Source of the DNA: Natrarchaeobius chitinivorans
Lineage (GTDB): Archaea; Halobacteriota; Halobacteria; Halobacteriales; Natrialbaceae
Direction: 5' to 3'
DNA length: 64,000 nucleotides
Assembly: GCF_003841505.1 (NCBI RefSeq)
Contig: NZ_REGA01000001.1
Span: 248,001 to 312,000 of the forward strand
The translations under genes were made by a program, and so were the position numbers. The notes under the pieces were generated by a model. That model saw only the letters and a list, made by a program, of their open reading frames with translations, did not search any database and was not told where the DNA came from. Shown in pieces: positions 52,730-60,707 of the stretch; the stretch's first letter is position 1, and each line of letters opens with the position of its first letter.

Positions 52730-52815
52730 TCATACGGTTTACTGTAAATCATTACCGGCGCACCCGTCGCCCAGGTCGCGGGTGCGCCGGTAAACAGTTA
52801 CAGTAATCCGTATCA
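52730..52815. repeat. 80-bp hairpin element, copy 10 (at flavoprotein stop codon)
   Basis: The core at 52733-52812 (80 bp) starts TACGGTTTACTGTAAATC and ends TTACAGTAATCCGTA. It is flanked by TCA at 52730-52732 and 52813-52815; the right one is the TGA stop of the minus-strand flavoprotein gene. A second inverted family end, CAAACCGTA, abuts on the left (52721-52729). The stem is the GCGCACCC type. Confidence 0.9.
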
Positions 52816-53550
52816 GTCCTCATCGACGCTCGGATGCATCGTCGGCACCTCCTCGAGCGGCTCCGAGAAGGCCTCGAGGATCGTCTCCCGCGCCCGGTCG
52901 TCGCGTCGCCGCCGTTGCTCGTCGTCGATCTCTTCACAGCCCGGCGGCACGTCGCGCCCGCGACCGGTGAAATAGCCCTCTGGAACGACCCAGTCGTGAT
53001 AGAAGTTGACCTCGGAGTCGTGGATCGCAGCGAGGCCGACTTTCGCCCCGTGGCCGGCAGCGACGATCGTCTGGTGGGGTTCGCCCGCGATCCGACCCGC
53101 GGCGTAGACGCCGTCGACGGCCGTCCGCCCGGCGTCGTCGACCGCGACGAAGTGTTTGCTCCCGCGCTGGGTTCGGCCGACGTCCAGCGGGACGAGATAC
53201 TCGCTGTCCGACCACGACGCCGCGATCACCCGCCGGGCCTCGAGCGGATCGCCGACCTCCGTCTCGAGGACGAATCCCGCCTCGAGGTCGTCCTCGTCTC
53301 TCGGTTCGACGCTCGTCACCCGGCCGAGTTCGAACGTTGCGCCCGCGTTCCGGGCCTGCTCGCGGACCAGTTGCAGGTACCGGCGCGCGTCGACGCCGTC
53401 CGGAAAGCCGGGGTAGTTCTCGAGGCTGGCGTTACGCGCGAGGATCGACTCCCCGCCGTCGACGACCAGCGTGTCCAGTCCCGCTCGAGCGGTGAAGATC
53501 GACGCGGCGAGGCCGGAAACGCCCCCGCCGACGATGCAGACGTCTCTCAT
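52813..53550 (-). CDS. Thioredoxin-reductase-like FAD oxidoreductase without CxxC
   Basis: 245 aa from MRDVCIVGGGVSGLAASIFTARAGLDTLVVDGGES. The N-terminal FAD-binding motif GGGVSGLAASI and the C-terminal GVYAAGRIAGEPHQTIVAAGHGAKVGL are of the thioredoxin-reductase type. The NAD(P)-binding domain is much reduced and the redox CxxC is missing, so it cannot reduce thioredoxin in the usual way. The length is about 75 residues short of standard TrxR. The last 40 residues are charged. The physiological partner is unknown. Confidence 0.85.
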   Translation of the reverse strand: MRDVCIVGGGVSGLAASIFTARAGLDTLVVDGGESILARNASLENYPGFPDGVDARRYLQLVREQARNAGATFELGRVTSVEPRDEDDLEAGFVLETEVGDPLEARRVIAASWSDSEYLVPLDVGRTQRGSKHFVAVDDAGRTAVDGVYAAGRIAGEPHQTIVAAGHGAKVGLAAIHDSEVNFYHDWVVPEGYFTGRGRDVPPGCEEIDDEQRRRRDDRARETILEAFSEPLEEVPTMHPSVDED

Positions 53551-53700
53551 CGGTCGGAGGCTTCGTCCGCCTCCTATAGAACACATTCCCTTTCGGACGT
53601 TTCGGAGAGAAAGACGACCGCAGTCGTTCCCGTTCGAATGTCTCGACACCGCATCTTCCGGAGCCGACCGTGGCGGGGAGTCTGGTTGCGTGGGAGGGGA

Positions 53701-54489
53701 CTAGACCACGTCGAGCGCCGCCCGATCCGCCCCGGCGAGTTCGACTAACGCGTCGGCCTCGAGGTGGTGACAGTCGCCGGGCACCACGAGCAAGTGAAGC
53801 GGGTCGCCGAACTCGCGGTCGGCGAGGTCGGACATCGTTCCCGCCTCGACGAGCGGATCCGGACTCCCCGCTCGAGCGACGACGACGCCGACGAGGTCCG
53901 GATACGCGTCGGCGAGTAACGCCGCACCGACGTCGGCGGTCATGTACTCGTCCTCCTCGGCTCGCTCGTGGCCGACCTTGATGTCGAGGTAGACGACCGT
54001 GTGAAGCCCGTCGGCCCGGTTGTCGTCGATCGTATCGGTGACGCTGGCCGGAAGACCATCGGCGCCGTGAGCGTAGGGGAACGGCAGCGTCGTCGCTTTC
54101 CCGAACCGATAGTTCTGGAGTCCGGTCAGGGAACTCGTCGCCGTCTGTGCGGTGACGCCGTGGATCACCCGCGTGTCGATCCCGCGCTCGTGGGCCCGCA
54201 GGCGCAGATCGACGTGCGTCGTCGAGATCATCGTATCGCCGGCAGTCAGGAAGGCGACGTCCTCGCTCGCCGCGGCCTCGAGAACGTCGTCCGGCCGCTG
54301 TTCGACCCCGGCGCGATCGCGGACCTCTATCTCGACGTCGTGGTGTGACTCGAGGTCGGCGACGGTCGTCCCGATCAACTCGCTGGTGTAGAACTCGGCG
54401 TACGCCCGGTCGGCGTTCCGAAGGGCCTCCTGACCCTCGACGGTGATCGACCGCTCGTCGTAGAGTCCGAGACCGATAAACGTGAGCAT
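53701..54489 (-). CDS. dph5: Diphthine synthase Dph5
   Basis: 262 aa, full length. The tetrapyrrole-methylase-like fold has MLTFIGLGLYDERSITVEGQEALRNADRAYAEFYTS at the N-terminus and the SAM-binding VAFLTAGDTMISTTHVDLRLRAHERG. GDCHHLEADAL is at the C-terminus. It adds methyl groups to the modified histidine of elongation factor aEF2 on the way to diphthamide. The neighbouring flavoprotein is on the same strand 150 bp downstream. Confidence 0.96.
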   Translation of the reverse strand: MLTFIGLGLYDERSITVEGQEALRNADRAYAEFYTSELIGTTVADLESHHDVEIEVRDRAGVEQRPDDVLEAAASEDVAFLTAGDTMISTTHVDLRLRAHERGIDTRVIHGVTAQTATSSLTGLQNYRFGKATTLPFPYAHGADGLPASVTDTIDDNRADGLHTVVYLDIKVGHERAEEDEYMTADVGAALLADAYPDLVGVVVARAGSPDPLVEAGTMSDLADREFGDPLHLLVVPGDCHHLEADALVELAGADRAALDVV

Positions 54490-54676
54490 ACTCGCCGTAG
54501 TCGGTAGCGCGGTTATAAGATTGTGTATCCTCGCGCCCGGCCGATACAGCCCGTCGACCGTGAGCGCGTTCGATCGTGGCGCTCGCGATCGACGATGACT
54601 CTCGATAGCTCTCTCTCGTCGACCCGCTGGCGCTGACGACTGCCGAACCTTGGATTATCCCAAACAATATTATTGA

Positions 54677-54690
54677 TTAGCCTAATCTAA
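54677..54690. promoter_or_regulatory. Metal-regulator operator site 1
   Basis: TTAGCCTAATCTAA, an imperfect dyad of the form TTAGA-N4-TCTAA, ends 5 bp before the ATG of the DtxR-family gene. An AT-rich TATA-like stretch (ATATTATTG) precedes it. Its position over the transcription start suggests repression of the regulator by itself. Confidence 0.75.
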
Positions 54691-54695
54691 TTCTA

Positions 54696-55385
54696 ATGCC
54701 AAGTACCGTCATCGAGGATTATCTCAAGGCGATCTACGAGCTACAGACCGAGTACAATGGCGCTCGAGTGCGGACCTCACAGATTGCGGACTACCTCGGC
54801 GTAACCGCACCCACGGCGACGAGCATGTTCTCGACTCTCGAATCGAACGGATTCGTCGAGTACGAGAAGTACAACGGCGCGGTGTTAAGCGAAGAGGGCG
54901 AACGGGTCGCCCTTCGCCTCGTCCGCAACCACCGGCTGCTCGAGACGTATCTGACAGCCGAGTTCGGCTACCGATTGAGCGACGTCCACGACGAAGCGGA
55001 TCGGCTGGAACACCACATCAGTGACAGGTTCGCGGCGTGTCTGGCCGACGAACTGGGCGACCCCACGACCGACCCCCACGGCGCACCGATCCCGACCTCG
55101 TCGCTCGACGTGCCCGAGCGCCCGCGGGGTGAGAAACTGTCCGCGTTCGACGAGGGTGAGACCGTCGTCGTCCTGGAGGTCGACGACCGTGACGAGGAGC
55201 TCCTCGAGTACCTCTCGAGTCGTCAGGTCGTTCCCGAGACCGAACTTACCATCGAGTCGGTCGCCCCGTTCGGTATGATAACGGTGCGTCCGCCCGGGCA
55301 CGACGATTCGGTTTCGTTACCGGACGACGTGGCCCGTCTCGTCCGTGGGACGTCAGTAATGGATTCCGACGGCACTCATATTTAG
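54696..55385 (+). CDS. DtxR/MntR family metal-dependent transcriptional regulator
   Basis: 229 aa. The N-terminal winged helix (MPSTVIEDYLKAIYELQTEYNGARVRTSQIADYLGVTAPTATSMFSTLESNGFVEYEKYNGAVLSEEG) is typical DtxR. A dimerisation and metal-binding domain follows (RNHRLLETYLTAEFGYRLSDVHDEADRLEHHISDRF, with metal-ligand Glu and His). The C-terminal SH3-like FeoA domain is about residues 148-222. It probably senses Mn, Fe or Zn. A TTAGA-N4-TCTAA operator overlaps its promoter. The same sequence sits before the metal ABC transporter, so this is its likely repressor. Confidence 0.93.
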   Translation: MPSTVIEDYLKAIYELQTEYNGARVRTSQIADYLGVTAPTATSMFSTLESNGFVEYEKYNGAVLSEEGERVALRLVRNHRLLETYLTAEFGYRLSDVHDEADRLEHHISDRFAACLADELGDPTTDPHGAPIPTSSLDVPERPRGEKLSAFDEGETVVVLEVDDRDEELLEYLSSRQVVPETELTIESVAPFGMITVRPPGHDDSVSLPDDVARLVRGTSVMDSDGTHI

Positions 55386-55395
55386 ACTAATCTAA
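55382..55395. promoter_or_regulatory. Metal-regulator operator site 2
   Basis: TTAGACTAATCTAA, a perfect TTAGA-N4-TCTAA dyad. It starts one base before the TAG stop codon of the regulator (55383-55385) and lies 53 bp before the metal-binding protein start. It is the most likely control site of the ABC importer. Confidence 0.8.
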
Positions 55396-55448
55396 CTCAA
55401 TTTGTAGTATCGTAAGGTACTTCATTTAGCTACGACAAAGGTCTCCTG

Positions 55449-56456
55449 ATGACAAGCGATACGACCGATACGAAACGGTATAAGCTCACGAGACGGAAGG
55501 CGTTAGTCGGCGCGAGCGGACTCGTCGCTGGCATGGCCGGCTGTATGAGTGACGACCCACAGAACGGTAGCGACGAACCGGTGAACGGAGCCGACGACGG
55601 AACGGATACCGGTACAGACGACGCGAATACCGGCGACGAAGGCTACACGATCTCGACCGGTTTTTTCGCCCTGTGGGACCTTACGCGGAACGTCACCGGC
55701 GAACACGTGGACGTCGTCGACCTCGTTCCGATCGGCGAACACGGCCACGAGTTCGACCCCGGTCCGGGAATCGTCTCGGACATCGAGGGGTCGGACGTGT
55801 TCATCTATCTCCGAGACTTCGCCAGTTGGCAGGACGACGCCGCCTCGGAACTCGAGTCGAACGACGACGTCCACGTGATCGAGGCCGCAGAGGGGATCGA
55901 ATTCTTCGACAGTCCGGCGGAGGACAACGACGAGCACGTCTGGATGGACCCCGTCGAGTGTCAGTCGATGGTCGACAACATCGCGGACGAACTCGCGGCG
56001 TACGATCCGGACAACGCCGACGACTACGAGGCAAACGCCGACGCGTTCAACGACGAGTTGCAAACACTCCACGAGGATTTCGAGGAGATCGTCGAGCGTG
56101 CGACGGTAAACGAGTTGATCATCGGGACGCACGATTCGTTCCAGTGGTGGCACCGCCGATACGGACTCGACATTCACTCGCCGGTCGGGACGTCACCCGA
56201 CGACGAGGCCTCCGCTCGCGACGTCGAGGAGATCGAGAACGTCATGGCCGAGCACGATCTCGAGCACGTCCTCTACGACGTCGGAGAACCCGACAACCTG
56301 GCCGAATCGATCGCTGCAGAAACCGACGCCGACGTGCTACCGATCTCGCCCGTCGAAACACAGCTTCCGGAGTACGACGAACAGGACTGGGGGTACATCG
56401 ATCACTACCGCGAGGTGAACTTCCCGACGTTGGAGGAAGCCCTCCAGACGGAGTGA
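55449..56456 (+). CDS. znuA: Metal ABC transporter substrate-binding lipoprotein (ZnuA/TroA family)
   Basis: 335 aa. A twin-arginine signal (R15-R16-K-A-L) and the lipobox MAGC32 are followed by an acidic linker. The binding domain has the expected ligands: VPIGEHGHEFDPGPG, HVWMDPVECQSMVDNIADELAAYDPDNADDYEANADAF and IGTHDSFQWWHRRYGLDI. The family binds Zn or Mn; the particular metal cannot be read from sequence. It is preceded by operator site 2 and followed by znuC and znuB. Confidence 0.92.
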   Translation: MTSDTTDTKRYKLTRRKALVGASGLVAGMAGCMSDDPQNGSDEPVNGADDGTDTGTDDANTGDEGYTISTGFFALWDLTRNVTGEHVDVVDLVPIGEHGHEFDPGPGIVSDIEGSDVFIYLRDFASWQDDAASELESNDDVHVIEAAEGIEFFDSPAEDNDEHVWMDPVECQSMVDNIADELAAYDPDNADDYEANADAFNDELQTLHEDFEEIVERATVNELIIGTHDSFQWWHRRYGLDIHSPVGTSPDDEASARDVEEIENVMAEHDLEHVLYDVGEPDNLAESIAAETDADVLPISPVETQLPEYDEQDWGYIDHYREVNFPTLEEALQTE

Positions 56457-56526
56457 ATTAGCCCAGTCAAATAACGAGTGTAGCACGAACAAAGATTGAA
56501 CTATGTGCCCTCCATACTGATTACGT

Positions 56527-57279
56527 ATGACCACCGCAATCGCTCTCGAGGACGTGAATTTCTCGTACGACCATCGACCCGCAATAAAGGACGTCTCGCT
56601 CTCGGTCGACGAAGGCGAATTTCTCGGCTTGATCGGCCCGAACGGATCGGGAAAGACGACCCTGTTGAAGATCATGCTGGGACTCCGAACGCCCGATACC
56701 GGAACCGTCGAACTCTTCGGCACGCCGGCCTCGAAGTTCGACGACGGAGCCCGTCTCGGCTACGTTTCACAGCAGTCGTCGGAGGCGGACTCGATGATGC
56801 CCGTCACCGTCCGCGAAGTCGTCGAAATGGGCCGGTACCCACACGCCGGACTGCGCAGGTTGAGCGCCGACGATCACGAGATCATCGACGATTCGCTCGC
56901 CCGGGTCGACATCGATCATCTCGCAGGCCGGCGGATCAGCCAGCTTTCCGGCGGACAAAAACAGCGCGCGTACATCGCTCGAGCGCTCGCTTCCGAAGCC
57001 GATCTGCTCGCGCTCGACGAACCGACCGTCGGCGTCGACGCCGCCTCCGTCGATCGATTCTACGACCTGCTTGACGACCTCAATGGGAGCGGAATCACGA
57101 TCGTCCTGATCGAACACGATATCGGCGTCGTCGCCGAACACGCCGATACGATGGCGTGTCTCGACTGTGAACTGTACGAACACTGTGAAACTGAACGATT
57201 CCTCGAGAGCGGAGTACTCGAGCGGGTCTACAGTTCGGCGCGGGTCGTCAGCTCGGCTGGTGCCGTCGCGGGTGACTGA
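56527..57279 (+). CDS. znuC: Metal ABC transporter ATP-binding protein
   Basis: 250 aa. Walker A LIGPNGSGKTTLLKIML, the Q loop YVSQQSSEADSMMPVTVREVV, the signature LSGGQKQRAYIARAL, Walker B LLALDEPTVGVDAAS and the H loop VLIEHDIGVVAEHADT are complete. The family-typical C-terminal Cys/His-containing stretch CLDCELYEHCE is present. It starts 70 bp after znuA and ends 2 bp before znuB. Confidence 0.94.
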   Translation: MTTAIALEDVNFSYDHRPAIKDVSLSVDEGEFLGLIGPNGSGKTTLLKIMLGLRTPDTGTVELFGTPASKFDDGARLGYVSQQSSEADSMMPVTVREVVEMGRYPHAGLRRLSADDHEIIDDSLARVDIDHLAGRRISQLSGGQKQRAYIARALASEADLLALDEPTVGVDAASVDRFYDLLDDLNGSGITIVLIEHDIGVVAEHADTMACLDCELYEHCETERFLESGVLERVYSSARVVSSAGAVAGD

Positions 57280-57281
57280 CG

Positions 57282-58262
57282 ATGAGCGCCGAGTCGGTCG
57301 GTCAGCGGCTACTGGCTCGCGAGGAGTTCGCCGTGGTCGCCAGCCTCGTCGCGATGGCGGTCGTCGCGGGCGCGTTCATCTTCGGCGTCTTTCCCACCGT
57401 CTACGACACGTTTTGGGGGGCGGCCTGTACCACCGTCGACACGTGGTTGGTCTGTAGCGGGTTCCTCCAGCGCGGGTTTACCGCTGGTATCTTGATCGGG
57501 ATCACCGCCCCGGTCGTCGGTGCCTACCTCGTGAATCGACAGATGGCCCTGATCGGCGAGGCACTCGCACACACCGCTTTCGGCGGCGTCGCGATCGGGC
57601 TGTTCGTCGGTGCGACGGTTCCGCGGTTCGATTACCCGCTCGCGTTCGCCCTGGTCGTCGCGACGATCGCGGCGCTCGCGATGCAGTACGTCGCGGTCAA
57701 GACCGACGGCTACGCCGACATTCCGATCGCCATCATGCTCACCGGCGGCTTCGCGCTTGGAATCGCCGTCATCTCCTACGGCGTGACGTTCCACGCGACG
57801 GTCGAGAGCTACCTCTTCGGCGACATCCTGTTCGTGCCCTTCGAGAACGTGCAGTTGATGGTCGGGCTGACGCTGCTGGTCGTCGGCACGATCGCACTCA
57901 CGCACAAGCAGCTATTGTTCATCACCTTCGACCGGGAGGCCGCGCGACTGGCACGGATCAACGTTCCGTTCTACGATACGCTGTTGATCGTTCTGACCGC
58001 CCTCGTCGTGGTCGCCGCGATGCAGATTCTGGGCGCGATCCTCGTCGCCGGGATGCTCGTCATCCCGGTCGCAGCCGCGATGCAGCTGACGGACAGCTTC
58101 AACCGTGGTCTCTTGCTCTCGGTCCTGCTCGGTCAGATCGCCGTCTTCGGCGGCATCTTCCTCTCGTACTGGGGCGACATTGCGACCGGCGCGATGATTA
58201 TCCTCGTCGCGATCGTCTTCTACCTCTTGGCACTCGTCGTCTCGTTCCTTCTCGGTCGGTGA
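57282..58262 (+). CDS. znuB: Metal ABC transporter permease
   Basis: 326 aa, ABC-3 family. Eight or nine membrane helices follow a short cytoplasmic start. Typical motifs are GFLQRGFTAGILIGITAPVVGAYLVNRQMALIGEALAHTAFGGVAIG and DREAARLARINVPFYDTLLIVLTALVVVAAMQILGAILVAGMLVIPVAAAMQLT. It forms the membrane channel of the metal importer with znuA and znuC. Confidence 0.94.
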   Translation: MSAESVGQRLLAREEFAVVASLVAMAVVAGAFIFGVFPTVYDTFWGAACTTVDTWLVCSGFLQRGFTAGILIGITAPVVGAYLVNRQMALIGEALAHTAFGGVAIGLFVGATVPRFDYPLAFALVVATIAALAMQYVAVKTDGYADIPIAIMLTGGFALGIAVISYGVTFHATVESYLFGDILFVPFENVQLMVGLTLLVVGTIALTHKQLLFITFDREAARLARINVPFYDTLLIVLTALVVVAAMQILGAILVAGMLVIPVAAAMQLTDSFNRGLLLSVLLGQIAVFGGIFLSYWGDIATGAMIILVAIVFYLLALVVSFLLGR

Positions 58263-58601
58263 CGTGCCCTCACGTTCGTCTAGGATCCCGCCATCCCGAG
58301 GTCCCCACCCTCGAGTGCTTCGAATCGATCCGCTCGCGGTATCCCATCGTGAGTTCCATCGGGACCGGAGACTGAGCCCATGGATTAGACTTATCTAAAG
58401 TATAGTGTTGGTCAGCCAAATTTAAGTGTTGGCTCGTCGTAGCATCGATCGCACCCCGGGATGGCCGGGGTGTGGAATCGACTCGTGTTCCACCCCGAGG
58501 AACATCGCAACCCGGATGAGTTCCTCGAAACGTCGGGAGCGTTCGTGGTCAGTCGACGCTCTCGTCTTCGCGATCACTCGAAGGCGACCCCGCGTTCGAT
58601 G
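58263..58601. other. Intergenic region behind znuB with an orphan operator
   Basis: 339 bp between the convergent znuB and RidA genes. It contains operator site 3 (58385-58398) followed by an AT-rich stretch and the inverted repeat AGCCAA...TTGGCT (about 58413-58433). A hairpin CACCCCGG/CCGGGGTG follows (about 58453-58472). A short frame starting MAGVWNRLVFHPEE at 58461 runs into RidA antisense and is not convincing. A regulated small RNA or the remains of a gene are possible. Confidence 0.5.
58385..58398. promoter_or_regulatory. Metal-regulator operator site 3 (orphan)
   Basis: TTAGACTTATCTAA, a TTAGA-N4-TCTAA dyad differing from site 2 at one position. It lies 122 bp behind the znuB stop codon. 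No recognised gene starts downstream within 200 bp on the plus strand. Confidence 0.7.
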
Positions 58602-59009
58602 TCAGGTCGTGCCTGCGGGATCGCCGTCGACGACCGCCGTCGCCTCTATTTCGACCAGATGATCGGAATCGACGAGCCGTTCGACCTGAACCATGCTCGC
58701 GGCCGGGCGGACGTCGCCGAACACCTCCCCGTGTGCCTCGCCAATCTCCGCCCAGTCGTCGATGTCCGTGACGTAGAGCCGGGTGCGGACGACGTCCTCG
58801 GTCCCCGCGCCGGCGTCCTCGAGCGCGTCCGCGACGATCTCGAGTGCCCGCTGCGTCTGTGTGTACGGGTCGTCGACGCCCACGACGTCGCCGCTTTCGT
58901 CGGTCGCGGTCGTGCCCGCGACGTGAACCTGCGATCCGACGCGGACGGCTCTCGAGTAGCCGACTTTCGCTTCCCACTCGGTGGCGCTCGAGACGGTTCG
59001 ACGTTCCAT
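58602..59009 (-). CDS. RidA family protein (YjgF/YER057c/UK114)
   Basis: 135 aa from MERRTVSSATEWEAKVGYSRAVRVGSQVHVAGTTA. Members hydrolyse reactive enamine/imine intermediates from amino-acid metabolism. The family core ALEIVADALEDAGAGTEDVVRTRLYVTDIDDWAEIGEAHGEVFGDVRPAASMVQVERLVDSDHLVEIEATA contains the conserved Arg and Glu. It is trimeric and cytoplasmic in known cases. A 13-codon upstream extension is possible but less likely. The Rieske gene is upstream on the same strand. Confidence 0.93.
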   Translation of the reverse strand: MERRTVSSATEWEAKVGYSRAVRVGSQVHVAGTTATDESGDVVGVDDPYTQTQRALEIVADALEDAGAGTEDVVRTRLYVTDIDDWAEIGEAHGEVFGDVRPAASMVQVERLVDSDHLVEIEATAVVDGDPAGTT

Positions 59010-59044
59010 GCGCCAACGAGTTGGGCAAACGGCGGAAAGCCAAC

Positions 59045-59455
59045 TCAAAACGAGAGATGCGACGTCGAGGACGGGCCGCCGTCTTCGTCTTCGTCCTCGT
59101 CGATACCACCGTCCCGGAGGTAGCTAACCTCGTCGTCGGTCAGGTAGACCGTTCCGTCCTCGACGGTGACGTCGACCGACGGCAGCGTCGTCTCGGCCGC
59201 CTCGCCGTTGTCACAGTAGCCGGTACACGAGTCGAACATCGAGCCGTGTTTCGGGCAGATGATCTGTCCGTCGCGCATCGCCGCCCCTCGTCCCGTGTCG
59301 AGCCGCTGGGACTCGTGCGTACAGCGGTTGATCCACGCTTCGACGCCGTCCTCACAGGGGACGAGGACCACCTCTTCGTCCGCGCCGTACTGATCGCGAA
59401 CCGTAAACAGCCACGACCCCTCCTCGTGTACCGTCTCCACCGTCGTGAGTCGCAT
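59045..59455 (-). CDS. Rieske 2Fe-2S protein
   Basis: 136 aa from MRLTTVETVHEEGSWLFTV; an upstream start four codons earlier is possible. The cluster ligands are C45-T-H47 and C67-P-K-H70 (CTH...CPKHG). No membrane anchor and no oxygenase domain are visible, so it is probably a small soluble ferredoxin-like electron carrier. The C-terminal tail is very acidic. It lies 35 bp upstream of RidA on the same strand. Confidence 0.9.
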   Translation of the reverse strand: MRLTTVETVHEEGSWLFTVRDQYGADEEVVLVPCEDGVEAWINRCTHESQRLDTGRGAAMRDGQIICPKHGSMFDSCTGYCDNGEAAETTLPSVDVTVEDGTVYLTDDEVSYLRDGGIDEDEDEDGGPSSTSHLSF

Positions 59456-59620
59456 TCGAACACCCATATCGGCATCTCCGACCGAATCACCGAAAGCCCT
59501 TCGTCACGGGCCCGGGCCGTACGGAGGATACCGGTCGCCCTGTCCGGCGCGATTCTCCAACGGACGTGACCTCGAGCCCCGAAACGTCAGCGTTACGGCC
59601 CCCCGGCGGCGAGGACGGGT

Positions 59621-60604
59621 ATGGAAGTGCCGTTCGTCCGCGTGGCCCGCGAGCGGGGGGAGCGCACGCGCCGCGAGCTTGCGGATGCGGACCTGATCGA
59701 CGACGACTACGAGATTGACGTCGAGGACGGGAGTCTCTACATTCCCGTCGTCGATCCGGCGGCAGTCGCGAGCGACCTCGAGGTCGTAACCCGCAGCGGC
59801 GTCGAGCGCGAAACGCAGACGACGCCCGCCGATCTCCTCGGGTTCGACCCGTCCTACGAGCGCCTGGGACGGGCGGTGTTGCTCGACGAGGACGACGAGG
59901 GGCGGGCGCGGAAAATCGCCGACGCGGTTCTCGAGTCGGATCTGCCGGTCGATACGGTGTTGAACAAAGCTTCGAAGGTGAAAGGTGAGACGCGGGTTCG
60001 CGACTGGGACGTCCTCGCGGGGGAAAACACCGAGGTCGTCCACCGGGAGTACGGCTGTGAGTTCGCGCTCGACCTGGCGTCGGTTTACTTCTCGCCGCGG
60101 CTCGCGACCGAACGCCACCGGGTCGCCCAGCAGATCGAGGACGGCGAGCACGCGTTCGACATGTTCGCCGGCGTCGGTCCGTTCGCGATCCCGTTCGCGA
60201 AGCGAGGCGCGGAGTGCGTCGGTGTCGACGTCAACGCCGACGCGATCGACTACCTCCGCGAGAACGCTCGTCGAAACGGCGTCTCCGATCGCGTCACCGC
60301 CGTCCACGGCGACGTCCGGACCGTCGCCCCCGACTACGAGGGGTGGGCCGATCGGGTCGTGATGAACCTCCCCCACAGCGCCGACGAATTCCTCGAGTCG
60401 GCCGTCACGGTCGCAGGGGACGACTGTTTGCTCCACTACCACGACATCCAGCACGAGGACGATCCGTTCGGACCGGGTGAACGCGCGATCCGCGAGGCAG
60501 CCGAACCCGCCTACGAGGTCACCGTCGAGACCGAACGAACGGTCCGGTCGTACGCCCCCCACGAACTCAACGTCTGTCTCGACGTCCGACTCGAGCGGCC
60601 GTAA
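59621..60604 (+). CDS. trm5: tRNA (guanine(37)-N1)-methyltransferase Trm5
   Basis: 327 aa. An N-terminal D1-like domain precedes the SAM-dependent methyltransferase domain, with the SAM motif DMFAGVGPFAIPFAKRGAECVGVDVN (about residues 180-205) and the catalytic NLPHSADEFL. GSEFALDLA-like and YHDIQHEDDPF segments are family-typical. It methylates G37 next to the anticodon, which prevents frameshifting. Members of the same group (Taw2) act in wyosine synthesis, but the NLPHSA motif fits Trm5. A tRNA gene follows 103 bp downstream. Confidence 0.92.
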   Translation: MEVPFVRVARERGERTRRELADADLIDDDYEIDVEDGSLYIPVVDPAAVASDLEVVTRSGVERETQTTPADLLGFDPSYERLGRAVLLDEDDEGRARKIADAVLESDLPVDTVLNKASKVKGETRVRDWDVLAGENTEVVHREYGCEFALDLASVYFSPRLATERHRVAQQIEDGEHAFDMFAGVGPFAIPFAKRGAECVGVDVNADAIDYLRENARRNGVSDRVTAVHGDVRTVAPDYEGWADRVVMNLPHSADEFLESAVTVAGDDCLLHYHDIQHEDDPFGPGERAIREAAEPAYEVTVETERTVRSYAPHELNVCLDVRLERP

Positions 60605-60707
60605 TCGACTCGAGTTCGTGATGCGTCGAGCCACGGAACCCGTTCACACGACCGCGACGATTCGCAACCCTTATCCCCGATATCGAGCGTATGATGAAGT
60701 ACACCGC

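Noticed and set aside
58461-59123. Open frame starting MAGVWNRLVFHPEE behind operator site 3
   Set aside because: Most of it lies antisense to RidA and has shadow-like composition; the short unique part has no recognisable similarity.
60689-60707. C/D-box guide RNA because of ATGATGA before tRNA-Thr
   Set aside because: No D box CTGA occurs at a suitable distance before the tRNA gene begins, and no C'/D' boxes are visible.
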